Source: Salinispora fenicalii
Lineage (GTDB): Bacteria > Actinomycetota > Actinomycetes > Mycobacteriales > Micromonosporaceae
Direction: 5' to 3'
Length of the DNA stretch: 64,000 bases
Assembly: GCF_000514815.1 (NCBI RefSeq)
Contig: NZ_AZWQ01000021.1
Location: 83,047 to 147,046 of the forward strand
Below the pieces are notes generated by a model. The model had not been told where the DNA came from. It searched no databases and saw only the letters and a list, made by a program, of their open reading frames with translations. Below are positions 56,980-64,000 of this stretch, piece by piece. How positions within the stretch are numbered: position 1 is the stretch's first letter; every line of letters begins with the position of its first letter. Made by a program: the position numbers and the translations under genes.

Positions 56980-59871
56980 ATGCCGGGGGACGGTGTGACA
57001 ACGAGCAAGTCACGGAGCAAGGCGGGAGCGGGTCTGAAGGTCGAGCGGGTGTGGACCACTGAGGGAGTCCACCCGTACGACGAGGTGACCTGGGAGCGTC
57101 GGGACGTCGTGATGACGAACTGGCGGGACGGCTCGATCAACTTCGAGCAGCGCGGCGTGGAGTTCCCACAGGAGTGGAGCGTCAACGCGGCCAACATCGT
57201 GACCACCAAGTACTTCCGGGGTGCGGTGGGGACCCCGGAGCGGGAGTGGTCGCTTCGGCAGTTGATCGACCGGGTGGTGGCCACCTACCGCACCGCCGGT
57301 GAGGAGTACGGCTACTTCGCCACCCGGGCCGACGCCGAGATCTTCGCCCACGAGCTGACCTGGATGCTGCTGCACCAGGTGTTCAGCTTCAACTCGCCGG
57401 TCTGGTTCAACGTCGGCACGTCCTCCCCGCAGCAGGTCAGCGCGTGCTTCATCCTCTCCGTTGACGACTCGATGGACTCCATCCTGGACTGGTACAAGGA
57501 GGAGGGGCTGATCTTCAAGGGCGGCTCCGGCTCCGGGGTCAACCTCTCCCGGATCCGCTCCTCGAAGGAGTTGCTCTCCTCCGGCGGCACCGCCTCCGGC
57601 CCGGTCAGCTTCATGCGCGGCGCCGACGCCTCGGCCGGCACCATCAAGTCCGGCGGCGCGACCCGGCGGGCGGCCAAGATGGTCATTCTCGACGTCGACC
57701 ACCCGGACATCGAGGAGTTCGTGGTCACCAAGGCGCGCGAGGAGGACAAGGTCCGTGCCCTGCGCGACGCCGGATTCGACATGGACCTGGGCGGCGCGGA
57801 CATCGTCAGCGTGCAGTACCAGAACGCCAACAACTCGGTCCGGGTCAGCGACGAGTTCATGACCGCGGTGCAGGACGGCGGCACCTTCGACCTGCGTGGC
57901 CGCCTCGACGGTACGGTGATCGACACGATCGACGCGAAGCCGCTGTTCCGGACCATCTCCCAGGCGGCCTGGGAGTGCGCCGACCCCGGGCTCCAGTACG
58001 ACGACACCATCAACGACTGGCACACCTGCCCGGAGACCGGGCGGATCACCGCATCGAACCCCTGCTCGGAGTACCTGCACCTGGACAACTCCTCGTGCAA
58101 CCTGGCCTCGCTCAACCTGATGCGGTTCCTCCGCGCCGACGGCGGCTTCGAGGTGGAGAAGTTTGTCCGTTCGGTCGAGTTGGTCATCACCGCGATGGAC
58201 ATCTCGATCTGCTTCGCCGACTTCCCCACCGAGAAGATCGGCGAGACCACGCGGGCGTACCGGCAGCTCGGCATCGGGTACGCCAACCTCGGTGCGCTGC
58301 TGATGGCCTCCGGCCTGCCGTACGGCTCGGACCAGGGTCGCACGCTGGCCGCGGCGATCACCTCGCTGATGACCGGCACCGCGTACCGGCGCTCCGCCGA
58401 GCTGGCCGGCATCGTCGGCGCGTACGACGGCTACGCCCGGAACGCCGAACCGCACAAGCGGGTCATGCGCAAGCACGCTGCCGCGAACGACGAGATCAAG
58501 CCCACCGGTGCCGTCGCCACGGCGGTGCAGCGGGAGGCCACCCGGCAGTGGACCCTCGGCAACAAGGTCGGCGACCGGAACGGCTGGCGTAACTCGCAGG
58601 CCAGCGTCCTGGCGCCCACCGGCACCATCGGCCTGATGATGGACTGCGACACCACCGGCGTCGAGCCGGACCTGGCGTTGGTCAAGTTCAAGAAGCTGGT
58701 CGGTGGCGGCTCGATGCAGATCGTCAACCAGACCGTGCCGCGCGCCCTGCGCACCCTCGGCTACCCGGAGGAGCAGGTCGAGGCGATCGTCGAGCACATC
58801 GCCGAGCACGGCCACGTGGTGGACGCCCCGGGTCTCAAGCCGGAGCACTACCCGGTCTTCGACTGCGCGATGGGCGAGCGGTCCATCGCCCCGATGGGCC
58901 ACGTGCGGATGATGGCGGCTGTCCAGCCGTTCATCTCCGGCGCCATTTCCAAGACGGTCAACATGCCGGAGCAGGCCACCGTCGAGGACGTCGAGAAGAT
59001 CTATTTCGAGGGCTGGCGGCTCGGCCTCAAGGCGCTGGCGATCTACCGCGACAACTGCAAGGTCGGCCAGCCGCTGTCGGTGGCGAAGAAGGAGAAGGCC
59101 GCCACCCCCGCCCCGGTGGAGGCGGCGCCGGCCGCGGTCGAGAAGGTCGTGGAGAAGGTCATCGAGTACCGGCCGGTGCGGAAGCGGCTGCCGAAGAAGC
59201 GTCCATCAGAGACGATCTCCTTCTCGGTCGGCGGGGCGGAGGGCTACCTCACCTCGTCGTCCTACCCGGACGACGGCCTCGGTGAGGTCTTCCTCAAGAT
59301 GTCGAAGCAGGGCTCGACGCTGGCCGGCGTGATGGATGCCTTTTCGGTGGCCATCTCCATCGGTCTCCAGCACGGCGTCCCGCTGGAGACGTACGTCAGC
59401 AAGTTCACCAACATGCGCTTCGAGCCGGCCGGCATGACCGACGACCCGGACGTGCGGATGGCGGCCTCGGTGATGGACTACATCTTCCGGCGCCTGGCTC
59501 TGGACTTCCTGCCGTACGAGCGCCGCGCGGAGTTGGGCATCTTCACCGCCAAGGAGCGGGCCGCCCAGCTCGCGGCCGAGGCGGAGGCGGAGGCGAACAC
59601 GGCGGACCTCACCGCGATGGCTTCCTCCGCCCCGGTCGAGACCCGGCCGGAGGAGCCGAAGGTCGGCCCGATCGCCCAGCCGGCTCAGGAACTGGCCGAC
59701 GTCGCGGCGGCACAGCCGGCGCCCTCGGTGGGGTCGAGCACCGAGCTGCTGGAAGCGGTGATCGGTAAGGCTGCCGACGCGCCGCTCTGCTTCACCTGCG
59801 GTACGAAGATGCGCCCGGCGGGCAGCTGCTACGTCTGCGAGGGCTGCGGATCCACCAGCGGTTGTAGCTGA
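56980..59871 (+). CDS. nrdJ: Vitamin B12-dependent (class II) ribonucleotide reductase
   Basis: A 963-residue adenosylcobalamin-dependent reductase making deoxyribonucleotides without oxygen. Redox and catalytic Cys are in QQVSACFILS (C156) and NPCSEYLHLDNSSCN (C362), with the usual barrel between; APTGTIGLMMDCDTTGVEPD is the family segment for substrate phosphate binding. A Pro/Ala/Lys-rich linker (about 705-745) is followed by a second domain and the C-terminal zinc-binding, thiol-donating CFTCGTKMRPAGSCYVCEGC. The ATG has gagggg about ten bases upstream. It is downstream of nrdR and its hairpin repeats. No intein is seen. Confidence 0.96.
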   Translation: MPGDGVTTSKSRSKAGAGLKVERVWTTEGVHPYDEVTWERRDVVMTNWRDGSINFEQRGVEFPQEWSVNAANIVTTKYFRGAVGTPEREWSLRQLIDRVVATYRTAGEEYGYFATRADAEIFAHELTWMLLHQVFSFNSPVWFNVGTSSPQQVSACFILSVDDSMDSILDWYKEEGLIFKGGSGSGVNLSRIRSSKELLSSGGTASGPVSFMRGADASAGTIKSGGATRRAAKMVILDVDHPDIEEFVVTKAREEDKVRALRDAGFDMDLGGADIVSVQYQNANNSVRVSDEFMTAVQDGGTFDLRGRLDGTVIDTIDAKPLFRTISQAAWECADPGLQYDDTINDWHTCPETGRITASNPCSEYLHLDNSSCNLASLNLMRFLRADGGFEVEKFVRSVELVITAMDISICFADFPTEKIGETTRAYRQLGIGYANLGALLMASGLPYGSDQGRTLAAAITSLMTGTAYRRSAELAGIVGAYDGYARNAEPHKRVMRKHAAANDEIKPTGAVATAVQREATRQWTLGNKVGDRNGWRNSQASVLAPTGTIGLMMDCDTTGVEPDLALVKFKKLVGGGSMQIVNQTVPRALRTLGYPEEQVEAIVEHIAEHGHVVDAPGLKPEHYPVFDCAMGERSIAPMGHVRMMAAVQPFISGAISKTVNMPEQATVEDVEKIYFEGWRLGLKALAIYRDNCKVGQPLSVAKKEKAATPAPVEAAPAAVEKVVEKVIEYRPVRKRLPKKRPSETISFSVGGAEGYLTSSSYPDDGLGEVFLKMSKQGSTLAGVMDAFSVAISIGLQHGVPLETYVSKFTNMRFEPAGMTDDPDVRMAASVMDYIFRRLALDFLPYERRAELGIFTAKERAAQLAAEAEAEANTADLTAMASSAPVETRPEEPKVGPIAQPAQELADVAAAQPAPSVGSSTELLEAVIGKAADAPLCFTCGTKMRPAGSCYVCEGCGSTSGCS

Positions 59872-59973
59872 CGTATGTGCCACGTGTGACCTCGGGTGAA
59901 GGGTGCCCGGGGTCACACGTGTGGCGGCCGGTGCGGGGCATCGGACTCTCCTCCGTGGTGCGATCCTGAGGGC

Positions 59974-60909
59974 GTGACGGCAGCCGATACCTATCGCACC
60001 TTCGCCACCCGGGAAGCGTGTGGCGTGTCGCCGGCGTACGAGCGCTTGGCGCTGGCGGTCTCCGGTGACGCTGAACTGCTCGCGTTGATCGAGTCGCTTC
60101 CGCCGGCCAAGCGGCAACCGAATCTGCTCTTCGGGGTGGTTCGGCTGCTCGGTGGCCCGGTCGAGGACCCGACGGCCTTTCACGCCTATGTCCTGGCGAA
60201 CTGGCCGGCGATCGAGGCGGAGATCCGGCGCAGGGCGACCCAGACGAATGAGGCCGGGCGGTGCGCCGTCCTGCTGCCGTTGCTCGCCGCGCTACCCCAA
60301 CCGCTCGCACTGTTGGAGGTCGGTGCGTCGGCGGGGCTCTGTCTCTACCCCGACCGGTACGCGTACCGCTACGACCGCCAGCCGCTGGGCGACGGCCGCC
60401 CCGTCCTCGACTGCTCGCTCACCGGCACCCTGCCCCCGAGCCGGCTCCCCACCGTGGTGTGGCGGGCCGGGCTGGACCTCAATCCGCTGGACGTGACCGA
60501 CGCGGACGATCTCGCCTGGCTGGACGCTCTCATCTGGCCGGAGCACGCCCACCGGCGGGCACGGCTGCGGGCGGCGGCGAATCTGGTCGCGGCCGATCCG
60601 CCGCTACTTGTCCGCGGTGACCTGGTGGACGACCTGCCGGCGGTGGCCGCGCTGGCCCCACCCGAGGCGACCCTGGTGGTCTTCCACACGGCGGTGCTGT
60701 ACCAGGTGCCGGAGCACCGACGCCGCGCCTTCGTCGATCTGGTTCGTGGGCTGCCCGGCACCTGGATCGCCGCGGAGTCTCCACGTTCACTGCCCTACGA
60801 CGGACTGCCCGAGCCACCCGGTGCCGGCTTCAGCCATGTGCTCGCGCTCGACGGGAAGCCACTGGCCTGGGTTCAGGCGCATGGGCAGGCCGCAGCCTGG
60901 TTCGGCTGA
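59974..60909 (+). CDS. DUF2332 family protein
   Basis: A 311-residue soluble protein with the DUF2332 features: an N-terminal helical part (SPAYERLALAVSGDAELLALI), ALLEVGASAGLCLYPDRYAYRYD (a nucleotide- or SAM-binding-like turn) and RGDLVDDLPAVAALAPPEATLVVFHTAVLYQVP. The GASAG and VVFHT segments recall Rossmann-type methyltransferases, but a reaction is not known. GTG at 59974 is preferred over longer frames without family content. A small DUF5522 gene follows. Confidence 0.85.
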   Translation: MTAADTYRTFATREACGVSPAYERLALAVSGDAELLALIESLPPAKRQPNLLFGVVRLLGGPVEDPTAFHAYVLANWPAIEAEIRRRATQTNEAGRCAVLLPLLAALPQPLALLEVGASAGLCLYPDRYAYRYDRQPLGDGRPVLDCSLTGTLPPSRLPTVVWRAGLDLNPLDVTDADDLAWLDALIWPEHAHRRARLRAAANLVAADPPLLVRGDLVDDLPAVAALAPPEATLVVFHTAVLYQVPEHRRRAFVDLVRGLPGTWIAAESPRSLPYDGLPEPPGAGFSHVLALDGKPLAWVQAHGQAAAWFG

Positions 60910-61008
60910 GCTCACCGGCCCGCGGTGGCAGCGGCTGGTTGAGCTGGTCACCGGCCGGCGGTGGGTGCCGCCGCGGGGTCCCGACCGCCGGGTCCTACAC
61001 TGCCCGGC

Positions 61009-61248
61009 GTGGGTGGGAAGCGACAACCGTTGGCGAACCGGCCGTTGACCGAGCCGCACCCGTCTCGGTTGCCGCCCGAGGACCCGCAACGTGAGCGGAT
61101 CTGCGCCGCCCACGCCGCTGCCCTGGCGGCCGGAGAGGCCGGTTACCCCGACCCGGCCACCGGTCTGTTCGTGCTCACCGCCGGCTTTCTCGCCCGCCGT
61201 GGTACCTGCTGCGGTCGCGGCTGCCGCCACTGTCCGTACCTCGACTGA
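61009..61248 (+). CDS. DUF5522 small cysteine-rich protein
   Basis: A 79-residue protein with the pattern of DUF5522: LTEPHPSRLPPEDPQRERICAAHAAALAAGEAGYPDP... then TAGFLARRGTCCGRGCRHCPYLD; the Cys cluster at the end (CCGRGCRHC) probably binds a metal or iron-sulfur cluster. The GTG at 61009 is preceded by a TACACT -10 box with seven bases between, so the gene is probably leaderless. A longer in-frame start at 60961 would lack the box. Function unknown. Confidence 0.8.
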   Translation: MGGKRQPLANRPLTEPHPSRLPPEDPQRERICAAHAAALAAGEAGYPDPATGLFVLTAGFLARRGTCCGRGCRHCPYLD

Positions 61249-61291
61249 ACCCTCAGCCGGGTCGGTGCGGCGCGCGGCTGCCGAAGTCGCG

Positions 61292-61990
61292 TCAGCCGGC
61301 GGCGACGAAGACGCGGGAGGCCACCTCGCGGGGGAGGCGGACGCGATCGCCGTAGCGGTCGATCGACACGCCGTCCCGCTCCTGGGCGACGGTCACCGTG
61401 GCACCTGGGTCAACCCCGGCGGCGTGCAGCTGGCGCAACACGTCCGAGTTGCTTTGGAGGCTCTCGCAGATTCGCCGGACCACGACCGTGCCGGAGAGGC
61501 CGGGGAACGCCAGGTTGCGCTCTCCCTCGGCGGGCTCCGCGGCGGAGGGGTCCGCCGACCCCAACGCCTCCAGCCCGGGGATCGGGTTGCCGTACGGCGA
61601 CCGGGTCGGGCGGTTCAGTAGGTCGTAGACCCGCTGCTCGACGGCGTCGCTCATAACGTGCTCCCACCGGCAGGCCTCCTCGTGGGCCTCCTCGTAGGGC
61701 ATGCCGATGACGTTGACCAGCAGGAGCTCCGCTAGCCGGTGTTTGCGCATCACGGAGACCGCCGCATCGCGGCCGGCTTCGGTGAGCGTGAGGTGGCGGT
61801 CGCCCTCAACGGTGAGCAGGCCGTCCCGCTCCATCCGGGCGACGGTCTGGCTGACCGTGGGACCGCTCTGGCGTAGCCGCTCGGCGATGCGGGCACGCAG
61901 CGGCGGCACACCCTCCTCCTCGAGCTCGAGGATGGTCCGTAGGTACATCTCGGTCGTGTCGACCAGTGAGTGCGCGATGATCTCAATCAC
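61292..61990 (-). CDS. ideR: DtxR/IdeR-family iron-dependent repressor
   Basis: A 232-residue metalloregulator. The N-terminal winged helix (LVDTTEMYLRTILELEEEGVPPLRARIAERLRQSGPTVSQTVARME) and the dimer/metal domain (MRKHRLAELLLVNVIG, HEEACRWEHVMSDAVE with Cys and His/Glu ligands, NPTRSPYGNPIPG) match IdeR/DtxR and Streptomyces DmdR1. A C-terminal SH3-like domain (about 150-230) is present. It should repress iron uptake genes when Fe(II) is plentiful. The GTG at 61990 has no clear Shine-Dalgarno and may be leaderless; the family alignment fits from VDTTEMY. Confidence 0.9.
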   Translation of the reverse strand: MIEIIAHSLVDTTEMYLRTILELEEEGVPPLRARIAERLRQSGPTVSQTVARMERDGLLTVEGDRHLTLTEAGRDAAVSVMRKHRLAELLLVNVIGMPYEEAHEEACRWEHVMSDAVEQRVYDLLNRPTRSPYGNPIPGLEALGSADPSAAEPAEGERNLAFPGLSGTVVVRRICESLQSNSDVLRQLHAAGVDPGATVTVAQERDGVSIDRYGDRVRLPREVASRVFVAAG

Positions 61991-62333
61991 CCGTTAACGA
62001 GAAACAAATCGGACGACAAGTGTCTCACGCACGACCCCCACTCATCCACGTGACCCGCTGCCGCAGGTTGTGGTTGACCATGGCGGTCGCCGACTCCAGC
62101 TGGGGTTTCGCGGTCACTAGGCCCTCGGATTCGGTGTGAGACACGTCGATGTTACCTGCGCCGATGGCGCCGGTCGCTGAGGCTGGACCCGTCGGCGCGA
62201 ACTGGCGACAGAGAGTCACGTATGCCAGATCGGCATGAAGTTCACTCCTTCCGTCTTCGACGGCATTCCCAACCCCCTGCCAAGGTCGAGTCCCGGCACT
62301 CTCCATGGTCGGGCCAACGACAAGTAGGGAGTC
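61991..62333. promoter_or_regulatory. Divergent promoter region of ideR and the beta-lactamase gene
   Basis: 343 bases without a gene. Copies of gtgtctcac/gtgagacac (near 62019-62027 and 62137-62145) form a long-distance inverted repeat that could bind a regulator. A site matching a DtxR/IdeR iron box was not found. Confidence 0.4.
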
Positions 62334-63260
62334 ATGATGACGATGTCGACACGGCGGGTGGTCGCCGCAGTTGCCGGGGCGACGGCACTCATTCCGCTGT
62401 CCGCCTGCGCCACCGCGGACACGACCGGGGAGCGGGAGCGCGGCAGTGTGACGACCGTCGGTACCTCAGCCGCTGCGGACCTGAACCACGAGTTCCGGCA
62501 GCTGGAGGAGAGCTTCGACGCTCGGCTGGGGATCTACGCGGTCGACACCGGCACCGGTCGGACGGTCCGCTACCAGGCCAACGAGCGGTTCGCCTACGGC
62601 TCGACCTTCAAGGCGCTGGCCGCCGCCGAGGTCCTTGACGCGACCACCGACGCCGAGCTGGAACAGGTGGTGCGGTACTCGGCGGACGACCTGGTGGACT
62701 ACTCGCCGATCACGGAGCAGCACGTCGCCGAGGGCATGACGTTGCGGGCCGTCGCCGACGCCGCCGTTCGCTACAGCGATAACACCGCCGGCAACCTGCT
62801 GCTCAAGCACCTTGGGGGGCCGGAGCGGTTCGAGCAGGAACTGAAGGGAATTGGCGACAACGTCACCGACGCGGCTCGATACGAAACCGAACTCAACGAG
62901 GCAATCCCGGGCGACCCACGAGACACCAGCACCGCCCGAGCCCTGACCGAGGACCTGCGAGAGTACGCCGTTGACGACGCGCTCGAACCCACCGACCGCG
63001 ACCTCCTCAACGCCTGGTTGCGGGGCAACACCACCGGTGGCGAGCTGATCCGCGCCGGCGTCCCCGACGGATGGGTGGTTGGGGACAAGACCGGGGCAGC
63101 CGGGTACGGCACCCGCAACGACATCGCGGTGATCTGGCCGCCGGATCGCGCGCCGATCGTCCTCGCCGTGCTGTCCAGCCGGGACGAACCGGACGCCAGC
63201 TTCGACAACGCCCTCATCGCCCAGGCCACCGAGGTGGTCATCGCTCAGCTGGGAACCTAA
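62334..63260 (+). CDS. Class A serine beta-lactamase, lipoprotein
   Basis: A 308-residue exported enzyme. The signal peptide ends in a lipobox (PLSAC, Cys 25), so it should stay membrane-anchored on the outside. The class A motifs are complete: S90-TFK (Ser nucleophile and Lys), S148-D-N, E184 in [13 protein letters not shown] (the E166 equivalent of the omega loop) and K252-T-G. It should hydrolyse penicillins and possibly cephalosporins. ATG at 62334 has aggga before it; the ATG codons 3 and 9 bases later are alternatives. Its stop overlaps the end of a convergent beta-lactamase-like gene by four bases. Confidence 0.95.
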   Translation: MMTMSTRRVVAAVAGATALIPLSACATADTTGERERGSVTTVGTSAAADLNHEFRQLEESFDARLGIYAVDTGTGRTVRYQANERFAYGSTFKALAAAEVLDATTDAELEQVVRYSADDLVDYSPITEQHVAEGMTLRAVADAAVRYSDNTAGNLLLKHLGGPERFEQELKGIGDNVTDAARYETELNEAIPGDPRDTSTARALTEDLREYAVDDALEPTDRDLLNAWLRGNTTGGELIRAGVPDGWVVGDKTGAAGYGTRNDIAVIWPPDRAPIVLAVLSSRDEPDASFDNALIAQATEVVIAQLGT

Positions 63261-64000
63261 CCCCACCAGGGCGGGGCGCCCGTACGCAGATAGCCGTGCA
63301 GCACCCGCGCGACATGCGCCATGGTCGCCTCGCTGCCCGGCTGTGCGACGGCGGGTACGCGGGAGGCGGTCAACGCGGCGACCGCGTACGACTGCCCGTC
63401 GGCGTGCTCCACCACCCCCACCTCGTGTCGCAGATGCAGCAGGGTGCCGGTCTTTGAGGACCAGCGGGTGGCGTCGGAGGTGAAGTCGGGTGCGAGTCGA
63501 TGCCGGAGCAGGTTGTCGGCCATCAGCTCGCGTACTCGGGCGGCGGTGGCCTCGCCGATCGCCGTGGGCCGCCAGACGGCCTGCAACAGGTCCACGAAGG
63601 CCCGGGCCGACCCGGCGTTGGCGCGGGTGACGTCGAGTTGGGCGACCGGGTGGCCGCTCCCGGCGGTCGCGGCGCCGATGGCGAGCGCCTGAGCCAGGTG
63701 CGCCTCATCGGGCCGGAGCCGTTCCCTCGGCGTGTCGGTGAGGTCACTGATCCGGTGTCGTACGGCGATGCCCTCGATGCGGAGTCGCCGCAGCTCGGCG
63801 GCGACCGCAGCCGGTGGGGTCAGGTCGAAGAGGGCGTCGGCGGCGACCCCGTCGCTGATGGCGATGCTCAGGTAGAGCAGGTCGTCCAGGGCGATCCGGG
63901 CTGGGTGGCGAAACCGGCTCAGCCCGGTGGTGCCCGGTGTGGTGATCAGGCCGGGTGTGATGTCGATCGGCGTCGCCGGGTCGAGCTCTCCGCGCGCCAC
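63257..64000 (-). CDS. Beta-lactamase-like serine hydrolase, C-terminal part (cut by window edge)
   Basis: The frame is open to the right edge of the window, so the N-terminus, including the expected SxxK nucleophile motif, lies outside. The visible 247 residues contain [12 protein letters not shown] (at the place of SDN, with Gly for Asn) and [20 protein letters not shown] (KTG motif), with a class A-type arrangement, and the Glu-rich helix between. It may be a beta-lactamase with altered active site or another serine hydrolase of this fold. It is convergent with the intact beta-lactamase and overlaps its end by four bases. Confidence 0.8.
   Translation of the reverse strand: MARGELDPATPIDITPGLITTPGTTGLSRFRHPARIALDDLLYLSIAISDGVAADALFDLTPPAAVAAELRRLRIEGIAVRHRISDLTDTPRERLRPDEAHLAQALAIGAATAGSGHPVAQLDVTRANAGSARAFVDLLQAVWRPTAIGEATAARVRELMADNLLRHRLAPDFTSDATRWSSKTGTLLHLRHEVGVVEHADGQSYAVAALTASRVPAVAQPGSEATMAHVARVLHGYLRTGAPPWWG

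Noticed and set aside
57010-58902. 630-codon open frame opposite nrdJ
   Set aside because: A shadow of the well-supported reductase gene; composition is typical of antisense frames in high-GC DNA.
62019-62145. Inverted gtgtctcac copies as an IdeR iron box
   Set aside because: The sequence does not resemble the TTAGGTTAGCCTAACCTAA-type site and the copies are over 100 bases apart.

Overview
The window is high-GC actinomycete DNA, most likely from the family Micromonosporaceae. It shows GTG/TTG starts, several probable leaderless genes, and typical actinobacterial gene orders: DUF3046-recA-recX, miaB with miaA-dapF, lexA next to nrdR-nrdJ, and gluABCD. The gene at 48729-49979 is a channel-arsenate reductase fusion; such fusions have been described from Salinispora tropica and Frankia, so Salinispora or a close relative is a reasonable guess but is not proven.

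Layout. 1-9.1 kb: the N-terminal part of an Lhr-type helicase, a secreted M28 aminopeptidase, a pair of CorC/CNNM membrane proteins, a Spo0M-like protein, a LeuE-type exporter and a DHA2 drug exporter. 9.3-12.8 kb: an accessory patch with a DUF5753/DUF397 regulator pair, three small divergent genes, a low-GC secreted protein resembling helveticin J bacteriocins, and broken copies of a DUF397 gene and of the neighbouring kinase gene. 12.8-18.3 kb: a two-component system divergent from a DUF2993-MMPL pair.

18.6-30.9 kb is the most notable region: a compact clavam (beta-lactam) biosynthetic cluster. It holds ceaS, bls, pah, cas and oat, which together form the full early pathway from arginine and glyceraldehyde-3-phosphate to clavaminate, with catalytic residues at the same or nearly the same numbers as in Streptomyces clavuligerus. 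Downstream lie a Cvm1-like aldo/keto reductase, a Cvm6-like class III aminotransferase, a nitroreductase-family flavoprotein, and a SARP-AAA regulator like Cvm7. No clavulanate-specific late genes are seen, so a 5S-type clavam is the likelier product. Triplets of a CAARN motif spaced about 11 bp lie before ceaS and before the nitroreductase, and are good candidates for SARP operators.

31-64 kb is mainly core genome: an MFS transporter, recA/recX with an SOS box, ribonuclease Y, the gluABCD amino-acid ABC transporter, an F420-type oxidoreductase, miaB, a DUF349 protein, a dioxygenase-like gene with miaA and dapF, the aquaporin-ArsC fusion, malic enzyme, hflX, a secreted propeller-like protein, lexA with an SOS box, nrdR-nrdJ separated by 35-bp hairpin repeats that covary, small DUF2332 and DUF5522 genes, an IdeR/DtxR regulator, a class A beta-lactamase lipoprotein and, cut by the right edge, a second beta-lactamase-like serine hydrolase. 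I recognised no rRNA, tRNA, CRISPR array or insertion sequence.
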